The translations under genes were made by a program, and so were the position numbers. Below are positions 55,976-64,000 of a DNA stretch of 64,000 nt, piece by piece. The stretch lies in the NCBI RefSeq assembly GCF_047511655.1, contig NC_133395.1, forward strand, positions 147,674,318 through 147,738,317. The letters are read 5' to 3'. A model generated the notes under the pieces. That model was not told the origin of the DNA and did not search any database. It saw only the letters and a list, made by a program, of their open reading frames with translations. The number at the start of each line of letters is the position of its first letter. The stretch's first letter is position 1. The stretch comes from Castor canadensis (taxonomy: Eukaryota; Chordata; Mammalia; Rodentia; Castoridae).

Positions 55976-56189
55976 ATGGGGGGCGGGGAAGAAGACATGA
56001 GCCTTCTCTTTAACCTTGACCTTGAAGTTGCACCATCATTTCTACTCACATCCCAATGGTCAGAATCAAACAGTTATAGCAAGGGAGTCTGGGAAATGTA
56101 GTGTTTCACAACACAAATATGTGCCTAACTAAAAATTCAATTTCTATGTGAAAGACAAAGTAGAATAGAAACCACACATTAGTGTCCAT

Positions 56190-56300
56190 GCTAAGGTTCT
56201 CCTATGTGCCAGGCACTACTGGATTCTCCTTTATCCTGATGGACAACCTCCTAGTCCAAGTAACCCTGCTCACTAGGTTACAGAATAAAAACTGGGCCTA
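56190..56300 (+). repeat. MIR/L2-like fragment
   Basis: 'ctcctatgtgccaggcactactggattctcctttatcctgatggacaacc' is an old L2/MIR-type motif. Confidence 0.45.
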
Positions 56301-56659
56301 TCCCATCTCTTAGAGGGCCACCTATTACCTTTCTTTCCTATATTTGATCTGCTTGTTCTCCACAGTAGATGAATAGGCTCATCTCTCTCCCCACCCCATC
56401 ATCTTATCATTCACACTACCTCCCTAGCAAAGCTCTCATCTCACGGAATGCCTCTTTGTCCTCCCAGTCTTTATCCCAATACAACATGAATTTCATATTC
56501 ACATTCTCCTGGTCTGCTATCGAAAGTCAAGTTGCCACAGAACAAGACTTAATAAATTTAAAAAGATTGAAATAACATATAATATTTTCCCAACCACATT
56601 GGAATGAACTTGAATAAAGAAGGAAAATTCACAAATATGTGGAAATTACACAACATATC

Positions 56660-56881
56660 CCCCCCCTTTTTTTTTTTAGCACTGAGGCTTAAGCTCAGGG
56701 CCTCACACTTGCTAGGAAGGTGCTCTAACATCTGAGCCACTCCATCAGACTTCTTTGTGTGTGTGTGTTGGCTATTTTCAAGGTAGAGTCTCTTGAATTA
56801 TTTGCCTGAGTGGACCTTGAACTACAGTCCTCCTGATCTTTGCCTCCTGAGTACCTAGGTGTGAGCCATGGGCGCCCAGCT
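56660..56881 (-). repeat. Composite SINE, antisense
   Basis: 'agcactgaggcttaagctcagggcctcacacttgctaggaaggtgctctaacatctgagccactccatc...' then 'ctacagtcctcctgatctttgcctcctgagtacctaggtgtgagccatgggcgcccagct'. Confidence 0.9.
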
Positions 56882-56949
56882 GAAAACAACATATTTGTAA
56901 ATAATTAATGTGGAAGAATAAATCACAAAAGAAATAAGATAACACCTTG

Positions 56950-57064
56950 AATCCAGGTGAGTGGCTTATGCCTGTAATCCTAACTACTCAGGAGGCTGAG
57001 GTAGGAGGATCACAAGTTCAAGAACAGCCTGGGCAGCATAGCAAAACCCTATTAAAAAAAAAAA
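56950..57064 (+). repeat. B1-like SINE
   Basis: 'aatccaggtgagtggcttatgcctgtaatcctaactactcaggaggctgaggtaggaggatcacaagttcaagaacagcctgggcagcatagcaaaacccta', A tail. Confidence 0.9.
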
Positions 57065-57740
57065 GGAATAGAAGAAAATATCTTAAGAAAAAGGCAAATG
57101 CAATGGATCGACATGAGATAACAGTTTTAAGAGACAGGTTTGCAGGTGTAAATGCAATGCATGAAAAAAGAATAAAGATCTCAATCAGAACTTAACTGTA
57201 CATCAAAATCAAAAACTTTTGTACATCAAAGAATACTATCAAATTAGCAAAAAGCCAGTCCACAGAATGGGAGACTAGACTTGCAGATCATAATCTGATG
57301 AATTGAATATTTAGAATAAAAAAAAACTACAACTCAAAACAATGAAAGCAAATAACTCATTTTAAAAATGGTAGAGGACTCAATATTCAAATGGCAGGTA
57401 GACACATGAAGGGAGGCTCACCACCACTGGTTGTTAGCAAAATGAGAATCAGAACTAAGGTCAAGTACTGTTTCACACTCACTGATATGGCTGAAACAAA
57501 ATTAAAACTGGAAAGTAAGCATTGGAGGCGATGTGGAGAAAGTGGAACCCTGGTACATTGCTGGTGGAATATACAGTACTGAATATGTAGCACCTGCTGT
57601 GAAAGTGGTGTGCTAGTTCTCAGCATGTTAACTGTAGACTTAGGATATGACCTAATAATTCCTCTCCTGTCTGAATACCAAAGCAAGTAGTATTCACGTT
57701 GCTAAAGGGTAGAAAAAACCCAATTATTCATCAGAAGATA

Positions 57741-57895
57741 AGCCAGGTGCTGGTGGCTCACGCCTGTAATCCTAGTTACTCAGGAGGCAGAGATCAGGAG
57801 GATCACAGTTCAAAGCCAGCCAGGGCAAACAGTTTGCAAGACCCTATCTCAAAAAAACCCATCACAAAAAGGGCTGGTGTAGTGGCTCAAACAAT
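57741..57895 (+). repeat. Composite SINE inserted in L1
   Basis: 'agccaggtgctggtggctcacgcctgtaatcctagttactcaggaggcagagatcaggagg...aaaaacccatcacaaaaagggctggtgtagtggctcaa'. The right half is cut short. Confidence 0.92.
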
Positions 57896-58189
57896 GGAAT
57901 ATTATTTCTTTATGAAAAGGAATGAAACTGCATACATGTTACAACACGGACCTTGAAAACATTAAGTAAAATATGGCAGATACAAAAGGACAAATATATT
58001 CCACTTACACAAATTAGGTAATAGGCAGATTCATAGAAAGTACAAAAGAGGTTATCTGAAGTTGGAGGGAGGCAACAATGGAGAGTTTCTGCCATGGGGT
58101 ATGGAGCTTGTGCTTGGGGTAATGAACAAGTTCTGGAAATAAATAGTGATGGTGGTTCCATCCCATTTTGTTTCATTGTTTTGTTTTGT

Positions 58190-58275
58190 TTTATTGGTGC
58201 TAAGGACTGAACCCAGGCCCTCATGCATGCTAAACACACACTCTCCCACTGAGCTAGCTACACCTTCAGCCCTCC
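58190..58275 (-). repeat. ID SINE inserted in L1, antisense
   Basis: 'attggtgctaaggactgaacccaggccctcatgcatgctaaacacacactctcccactgagctagctacaccttcagcc'. Confidence 0.88.
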
Positions 58276-58379
58276 AGAGCATTTCAAATGTACTTAATTC
58301 TTCAGAAAATGCACACATAAAACATGGAATAAAAGATAAATTTTAGGTTATGTATATTTTACCAGAATTTGAAATTTTT

Positions 58380-58712
58380 ATTTATTTTGGTAGTCCTGAG
58401 GTTTCACTGAGGGCCTTGAGCTTGCTAGGCAAGTGCTCTGCCACTTGAGCCACACCCCCAGTCCCTTTATGCTCTAATTATTTTCAGGTAAGGTCTCCAG
58501 TTTTTGCCCAGGCCAGCCTTGGACCAAGATGCTCCTACCTACGGCCTCCCATGTAGTTGGGATAAAAGATGCTCACCACTAGGCTCAGTTTTTTGTTTAG
58601 ACGGGGTCTTGTTGACTTTATCCTGTGCTGGCCTTGAACCGCAATCCTCCTGATCTCTACCTCCTATGTAGCTGGGATCACGGTATCAGCCACTGTGCCT
58701 AGTCTCAAAATT
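58380..58712 (-). repeat. Composite SINE plus second SINE left half, antisense
   Basis: 'ggtagtcctgaggtttcactgagggccttgagcttgctaggcaagtgctctgccacttgagccacacccccagtcccttt...' followed, from about 58590, by a second left half ending 'gctgggatcacggtatcagccactgtgcctagt'. Confidence 0.88.
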
Positions 58713-58977
58713 AAAAACAAAAACAAATCAACAAAAAACACATGAGAAAAGGACAAAGTTGACTTCTCAACAACCAAAATCCTCCAGATATGTTCTGCTT
58801 TCTCCACCTTCTTTCTACAGGCTTACCTAGGCTCATAGCTTTTTCCATCTGCAAGGACAGAAATGTCTGGTCTTTCCTAGGATGTCATTTTTCTGGATCA
58901 GACTCTCTGGCTTCTTTCTCTCTCTCTCTTTTTTTTTTCTCTTCCTAAAATATGCTGGGATTTAAAGGAAATAAAAT

Positions 58978-59205
58978 AGGCTAGGTGCCAGTGGCTCATG
59001 TCTGTAATCCTAGCTACTTGGGAGGCTGAGATTGGGATGATCTTGGTTCAAGGCCAGGCTGGGTAAATAGTTCAAGAGACCCCATCTCCAAAATAACCAG
59101 AGCAAAATGGACTGAAGGTGTGGCTCAAGAAGTAGAGTGCCTGCTTTGTAAGTGTGAAGCCCTGAGTTCAAACCCCAGCCTCCCCCCCACAAAAAATGTA
59201 AAAGA
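58978..59205 (+). repeat. Composite B1-like + ID-like SINE, near full length
   Basis: 'aggctaggtgccagtggctcatgtctgtaatcctagctacttgggaggctgag...', linker 'ccatctccaaaataaccagagcaaaatggactg', 'aaggtgtggctcaagaagtagagtgcctgctttgtaagtgtgaagccctgagttcaaaccccag'. Confidence 0.93.
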
Positions 59206-59804
59206 AATGAAATAGATAAGTAGTCTCTCTCGCTCTCTCAAGTGAAAGTTTACTAGGAAAGGACTACACTTTCGATAGACTGAAATCAGGCCATCTATAG
59301 AGAGAGAATGAGAACAATCACCAATCTCTTTTTGTATAAAACCAACATGTTATAGTTGGTTACATTCATCTTTGATAACACTTTACATAAAAAACGTGTG
59401 CTCCCTCAGCTTCCCTGTCCTTCTGCATCTAGTTATTAGCTATATCTTAAGTAGCAAAAGAAACTTTATGTTAGCAAATGGAAGTGCAAGTTTGCACTGG
59501 TAGACTCAGCAACAATGAATCCTGACCGTGGAAAGTGAGAGCTGTGCGGTCATGCTGTGCAGACAAGGACATCAGTAAGGCCCTTGCCCTGCTCCAGCTC
59601 TTGCCTCATGAGCTCCTGCTGTGTTCACATTGGGCTCTCCCAGAATACCCAGAACCTTAGTTTATGCAAAGTCCCTTTGCCATGTAAGAGACTGGTCACG
59701 GGCTCCAGGATGTGAACATCTCTGGGGGTCCATTAATCTGCCAGAGCCAGATTTCCCCCACCCATCTCCTCACCACCTAGGCCTGTATTATCCAGGCTTT
59801 ATCT

Positions 59805-59875
59805 CTGCAGTGCTGAGGTTCAAAGCTTCGGCCTTGTGTGTGTTAGGCAAGTGCCCTACCACTGCGCTACATCCT
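59805..59875 (-). repeat. ID SINE fragment, antisense
   Basis: 'gcagtgctgaggttcaaagcttcggccttgtgtgtgttaggcaagtgccctaccactgcgctacatcctcag'. Confidence 0.8.
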
Positions 59876-60529
59876 CAGTGCTATACATGTTTTAGTTCAG
59901 CAGCAAAAACATTTTTTTAATTACTTGCCTCAGGGAAAATTACAGGGTTTTCTTCAGTTGGGCCAACTTGGGTCACATGGTTACTGCAAAACCAATTTCT
60001 GTAGTCAGTGGGCCTGAACCTTACTGATTGGTGAGACCCTAGTCTTAGGCCCACCCCTGGAACAAGTGACCTAGAGGAAAGGAGGCTAGAAGACTCCAAG
60101 GAGAATTGAGACCACTGTCGACCACTGCAGACCATAATGAGCTTGTGAAGTGTTATTACATCCATTGTGCAGGTAGAAGTGGTAATGTCACATGGCTAGG
60201 GTGAAGTGATACCACACAGCCTGAGGTAGAGACCTGATTTGAACTGGCACAGCATGAGTTTTTGCCACTATATCAGGCTTCCTCCACCTCAGGCTCAAGG
60301 TGGCATTAGAAGATCTCTGTAGGGCTGGAAATGTCAGGCTGCTCAGCTGAGGTCTGTGTGACAGCCTCCTCCAGGGATAGTATGGGACATACTGAGGAAA
60401 GGACATGGTTAACACAATCCCTGGCGAGGTAGATACCCGCAGAGAAAAGGGAAATTTCCATTTCATTCCTGAAAGAATCTTTAAAGCCAAAACTCAAATC
60501 AAAGAGCAAAGTATAATAACTTCCTCTGG

Positions 60530-60600
60530 GCAAATTTATAATTAATCCTGGATTAATTGGCCTTAATGAAGTTGAATTAATTACTGGCTGTTTGTAAAGA
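60530..60600. promoter_or_regulatory. TAAT-rich cluster with a bicoid-class palindrome (candidate enhancer)
   Basis: ATTAATCC-T-GGATTAAT at 60541-60557 is a perfect inverted repeat of the TAATCC homeodomain site. It is followed within 45 bases by TTAATTGG, TTAATGA and AATTAATTA. The surrounding sequence (about 60,440-60,840) shows no repeat signature. Regulatory function is inferred from motif density only. Confidence 0.4.
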
Positions 60601-60854
60601 ACTTTGAACTACCTCAGTACAAAATGGCATTAAAGAAACAGAAAGGAACCAGCATCACATTAACATTAAGAACAAATCCCAAATAATCGCAGTTCTGCAG
60701 GCTGTTTTCCATCAATAATTTTCTCAGGGACTGTGCCCAGCCTGTGGAACTGTACAGGGCCCCGGAGTCTGCTGCAGAGGAAGAGGCCTTCCCAGCTGGA
60801 GCTTTGGGGCTAAGACCATTCAAGACGCAGTGATAATACACCTGCCTTTTTGTT

Positions 60855-61055
60855 TTGATTTGTTTTTTTGCAGTGCTGGGGTTTGAATTCAGGGCCTACA
60901 CCTTGAGCCACTCCACCAGCCCTTTTTGTGTTAGGTTTTCTCGAGATAGAGTCTTGCGAATCATTTGTCCATGCTGGCTTCAAACCGCGATCCTTCTGAG
61001 CTCTACCTCAGGCATAGCTAGAAATACAAGCGTGAGCCACCAGTGCCTGGCTAAA
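60855..61055 (-). repeat. Composite SINE, antisense
   Basis: 'tttgcagtgctggggtttgaattcagggcctacaccttgagccactccaccagccctttttgtgttagg...' then 'caaaccgcgatccttctgagctctacctcaggcatagctagaaatacaagcgtgagccaccagtgcctggct'. Confidence 0.92.
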
Positions 61056-61499
61056 CCTGCCTTTCCAGGCCCCAAAATGCTCTCAGGCAACCTCAGCCCA
61101 CTAGGATGTGGGAAACACCAGAGCACCAGCCTGGTGTAAAGCAAACAGGATTCTAGAAAAGAGATGCTGGGTAGAGACAAAGTACACAGGAGACAGGAGA
61201 TGACTGGAGTTTTACTGGGAATATCTCTCCATTTTCCATAGGAGCCTCCAGCCCCTCCTTCCTGCTTAGTTCCTGGAGTGGGCTTATGACCCACACCTTG
61301 CTAGGCAAAGCTTCGTGTTTCCCTCCAGGTGCCTGAGCACATGACTTTATCTGGTCCATAGACTCAATTTGGGGATTTTGCTGAGACTGTAAGCTTGCAA
61401 AAGTTGGCTCTAGCAGTCATCTTGTCAACATGTACCTGGGAGTGGAGGCAACTCAGAGGAAGAGGAACAGACAGAATTCAGACAGACCTCCGTGTGGAG

Positions 61500-61870
61500 A
61501 GGGCTCCCATTTCAAGGAAATATGGCCGAAAAGAAATACCAAGGAACAGATGGAATGAGGGGCATGGATTGGCCAGCTAGGAAGCCCAGATGGAAGGAAA
61601 AGCCAAGCTTGCAGAGGTGTTCCTGTGTTCAAAATTCAAACCATGGTCCAAGAAGAGACAATCAATCAGTAAGGGCCACAAAAAAAGAGAGCCAATCAAA
61701 AGTAGCCTAGCCCAAGGTTTAAAACCTATTCTCAACCTTGTCTCTGGCGGTATAGTCCTTTGTATAGCTGTCCAACATTCTATCCACTTTCAATGGAGTC
61801 CTAATAAATCTGTTCTTGCCTACTCTCCATCTTGGTAGACTCTCTTGCCAACTCTCAGCTCCCAAATCCA
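61500..61870 (+). mobile_element. Probable solo LTR remnant of an endogenous retrovirus
   Basis: GC- and A-rich leader, then 'ggtttaaaacctattctcaaccttgtctctggcgg' and 'ttcaatggagtcctaataaatctgttcttgcctactctcc', a typical LTR poly(A)-signal region followed by U5-like pyrimidine-rich sequence. No internal gene is present. The family is not identified. Confidence 0.45.
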
Positions 61871-61891
61871 TGACAAGGAGAGAGACAAGGC

Positions 61892-62088
61892 CAAGTGCTG
61901 GTGGCTCTCGCCCGTAATTTCCAGCAACTCAGGAGATAGAGATCAGAAGGGTTGTAGTTTGAAGCCAGACTAGGCAAATAGTTTACGAGACCCTATCTTG
62001 AAAATAACCCAACACAAAAAAGGGCTGGTGGAGTGGCTCAAGGTGTAAGGCCTGAGTTCAAGCCCCAGTACTGGAAAAAAAAAAAAGA
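61892..62088 (+). repeat. Composite B1-like + ID-like SINE
   Basis: 'ccaagtgctggtggctctcgcccgtaatttccagcaactcaggagatagagatcagaagg...caacacaaaaaagggctggtggagtggctcaaggtgtaaggcctgagttcaagccccagtactgg', A tail. Confidence 0.92.
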
Positions 62089-62189
62089 GACAAAGTTGGT
62101 GCCTTATGTCATTGGCCACCTGAGCCTTAGGTGCAGCAAGCACTTCCCTTGATGTTGTAGTTTTACTTATTGAATCTAGGAAACAGTGG

Positions 62190-62340
62190 TTCAGCACGTA
62201 CTATACTCCAGGCATTGCTTTAAGTAATGCAGAAATACCAGTTCACTTAATCCTCACAACTCTGAGTTGCACAGAGGCACAAAGAGATCTTGCCCAAGAC
62301 ACCACAGCTTTAGCAGGTGGAGGTAGCATTTGGATACAGT
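62190..62340 (+). repeat. L2/MIR-like fragment
   Basis: 'agcacgtactatactccaggcattgctttaagtaatgcagaaataccagttcacttaatcctcacaactctgag...' is an old L2/MIR-type pattern. Confidence 0.5.
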
Positions 62341-62999
62341 CTACTACAACCAAAGTCTGCTTTTCAATTACATCATAGGCCAGTATGTTCCTACCCTCAC
62401 TATGTCAGTTTCATGGTGGATTTTTGTAAAGATGTCTTTCTTTAGGGTCCAACAGGACAAGGGACTGGCTGGGGCCTTCAAAGCTTCCGGAGTAGCTGGG
62501 TTGAAGAATGAGTCCCAAGTTGCTTATTAGTTTGATTCTGTGCCCTGGGCTGGCTGTGCAGCCAGATCAAACACAGGAAGGACATGGGTGATGTTGCAAC
62601 ATGAATCTTAGCATTGCTGAGATCCTGTTTTCTGGGAAGTCCCCTGGCCTTCTGACAGGCCTTCCAGAGCTTCTGCTTTTGGTGTTGTAGACAGGCACAT
62701 CATCAGGCTAAAACCGTACCTTGAAGGATATTTACAGGGTAAAGTCAGCATTCAGCTTCTCCTTTGCCCCACTTCCCACCTACCACACAGCCTGACTGAC
62801 TGCTGCCTCAGCCCCTGCTGTCAACTCTGCCTGCTCTTCCATCAGTTTCCCAGGTCCTGTGCACTGCTGCCTTTATCAGCTCCAACGCCTCTTTCCTGAA
62901 CAGGAAAAGGTGAATGTTCTCCACCTGTCCACCTGGGACCCTTGGCCACATTTCATAAGTGCTTTATTTCATAAAAGCACTTAATTATTATTTGTCTTA

Positions 63000-63090
63000 T
63001 TCACAGTACTGTTCCAGACCGTGTACTACCTGGTACATGGCAGGTGCTCAATTAGTATTTCTTGGATAACTGAGTGAATGAAATAATGAA
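63000..63090 (+). repeat. L2 3' end
   Basis: 'ctacctggtacatggcaggtgctcaattagtatttcttggataactgagtgaatgaaa' matches the L2 terminal 'tagtaggtgctcaataaatatttgttgaatgaatg'. Confidence 0.7.
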
Positions 63091-63117
63091 GTTCCAAAGC
63101 TAGGATTTTAGAGATTG

Positions 63118-63465
63118 GGTTATTCAGCTTTCCGTTGCTGTAATAAATTGCTTGGACAATTAGCTTAGAAAGAGGAAAGGTTTACTTTGGCTCATAGTTT
63201 TGCAGGTTTCTGCCTACGGTCACTTGGCTCCATTTCTTCTGGGCCTGTGGCCAGTCAGCGCATCTTGGAAGGAGGCTGCTGCTCACCTGATGTCAGGCTT
63301 GGGGAACAGAGAGGAAGAGGAAAGGGCGGTGTCTCAATATCCCCTTCCAGGGCACATCCTCCCATGAAGCCCCACTTCTCAAAGGGTCCACCATCTCCCA
63401 AGACCCTGTCCCCAAGACTTTCACAGGTGGGCCTCTGAGGACATTTTCAGACCACATCCCAGGTC
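63118..63465 (-). mobile_element. MaLR-type (MST/MLT1-like) LTR, antisense
   Basis: Reversed MaLR order: 'ttattcagctttccgttgctgtaataaattgc...aggtttactttggctcatagttttg...tgggcctgtggccagtcagcgcatc...ccccttccagggcac...ccccacttctcaaagggtccaccatctccc...gggcctctgaggacattttcagacca'. Noncoding. Confidence 0.75.
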
Positions 63466-63769
63466 CTCCTTTCTCATCACACATCCAATTAGTCAGTGTC
63501 CCGTCACTGGGGAATCTTTCTGAGTCTCCAACCCCTTCTCCAAACTCCTGGGACCAAGGTGGTCCCAGAATTCAGAATTTTTCAGATGTCTGAGAGGCAA
63601 TTTAGAGGGCAAACTATTCACCACATGACTCCCTCTGTGGTTTTTGAGCAGCACCTGGTAATGCACCTGCTGGTGTCTCTGCGGTGGAGTTTGGGAGTAA
63701 CCATGATAAGCAGATAGGAGGCTAGAGCCAGGCTCCTCTCAGTTCAGGTCATGGTTTGCTGCCACAAGG

Positions 63770-63930
63770 TTGTCAGCAAACTTGCTGTTTTCAGAGGCAG
63801 GGGAAGGAACGGGGACAAGGCGAGGGTGGGCAACCTTCACTCCCCCAGCGGTCCCTTCCTCCAATTAGGCCTACCCCCTAGCGTGTCCACCATCTCCCCA
63901 CATAATTGCATGTCCAAACCATAAGGGAGT
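63770..63930 (-). mobile_element. Second MaLR-like LTR fragment, antisense
   Basis: 'ggtcccttcctccaattaggcctaccccctagcgtgtccaccatctccccacataattgcatgtccaaaccata' repeats the end pattern of a reversed MaLR LTR. Confidence 0.5.
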
Positions 63931-64000
63931 CCGCACAGAAACTGTGTCGGCTCTAGAAACGCGGGCCGGCGTGCAATGCTGGGCAGCTGCCCCCGGCCAG

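Larger units (their letters stand above)
57065..58375 (+). mobile_element. Old L1 relic (3' ORF2 and 3'UTR) split by two SINEs
   Basis: Order typical of L1: 'atttaaaaatggtagaggactc', 'aggctcaccaccactggttgttagcaaaatgagaatc', 'gtggagaaagtggaaccctggtacattgctggtggaat', then 'acaatggaatattatttctttatg' and the 3'UTR. Frames are broken. A composite SINE is inserted at 57741-57895 and an antisense ID at 58190-58275. Confidence 0.85.
52561..64000. other. Intergenic region upstream of RUVBL1
   Basis: 11.4 kb without a recognisable exon. It holds SINEs, a long L1 relic, MaLR and possible other LTR remnants (listed separately) and a TAAT-rich cluster near 60.55 kb. The stretch 52,960-54,640 has no element I can name. 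The last 80 bases become CpG-richer, perhaps the edge of another island. Confidence 0.7.

Overview
This is mammalian nuclear DNA. Two well-known housekeeping genes are present as spliced exons separated by introns full of SINE, LINE and LTR fragments. The interspersed repeats include B1-type (7SL-derived) and ID-type (tRNA-derived) SINEs, so the source is a rodent. Many are fused as a B1-like left half plus an ID-like right half ending in a 'ccctgagttcaaaccccag'-type tail. From memory this composite form suggests the beaver/kangaroo-rat side of Rodentia (Castorimorpha, perhaps beaver). The species is an inference; the rodent call is firm.

Layout. Positions 1-12,675 hold the 3' part of SEC61A1 on the + strand: ten coding exons covering residues 26-476 of the 476-residue Sec61 alpha protein, then a roughly 1.9 kb 3'UTR with an AATAAA signal at 12,655. 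The first 25 codons lie upstream of the window. From about 12.7 to 17.2 kb is a tail-to-tail intergenic spacer with an isolated CpG island (about 13.75-14.70 kb) and an AT-rich unique segment after it. From about 17.2 to 52.3 kb is the complete RUVBL1 gene on the - strand: 11 coding exons whose lengths sum to 1371 nt, giving exactly 456 residues plus a stop. Its CpG-island promoter is at about 51.84-52.56 kb. From 52.6 to 64 kb I find no exon. It holds SINEs, a long L1 relic, possible LTR remnants and a striking TAAT-rich palindromic cluster at 60.53-60.60 kb. In human the next gene in this direction is EEFSEC, but its first exon is not seen here.

The two genes do unrelated jobs. SEC61A1 is the pore of the ER translocon; RUVBL1 is an AAA+ ATPase of chromatin-remodelling and chaperone complexes. 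They are neighbours by conserved synteny and not as a functional unit.

The most notable observations are: a retrocopy of exactly the 5' half of tRNA-Glu(CTC) with a perfect 14-bp target-site duplication in the last SEC61A1 intron; a 124-bp, about 98% identical direct duplication flanking RUVBL1 exon 7; a GC-AG intron 4 in RUVBL1; the isolated CpG island between two 3' ends; and the homeodomain-site palindrome at 60.54 kb. No previously undescribed multi-gene system is visible. All comparisons with human proteins are from memory; exon boundaries were derived by hand from reading frame and splice-site dinucleotides.
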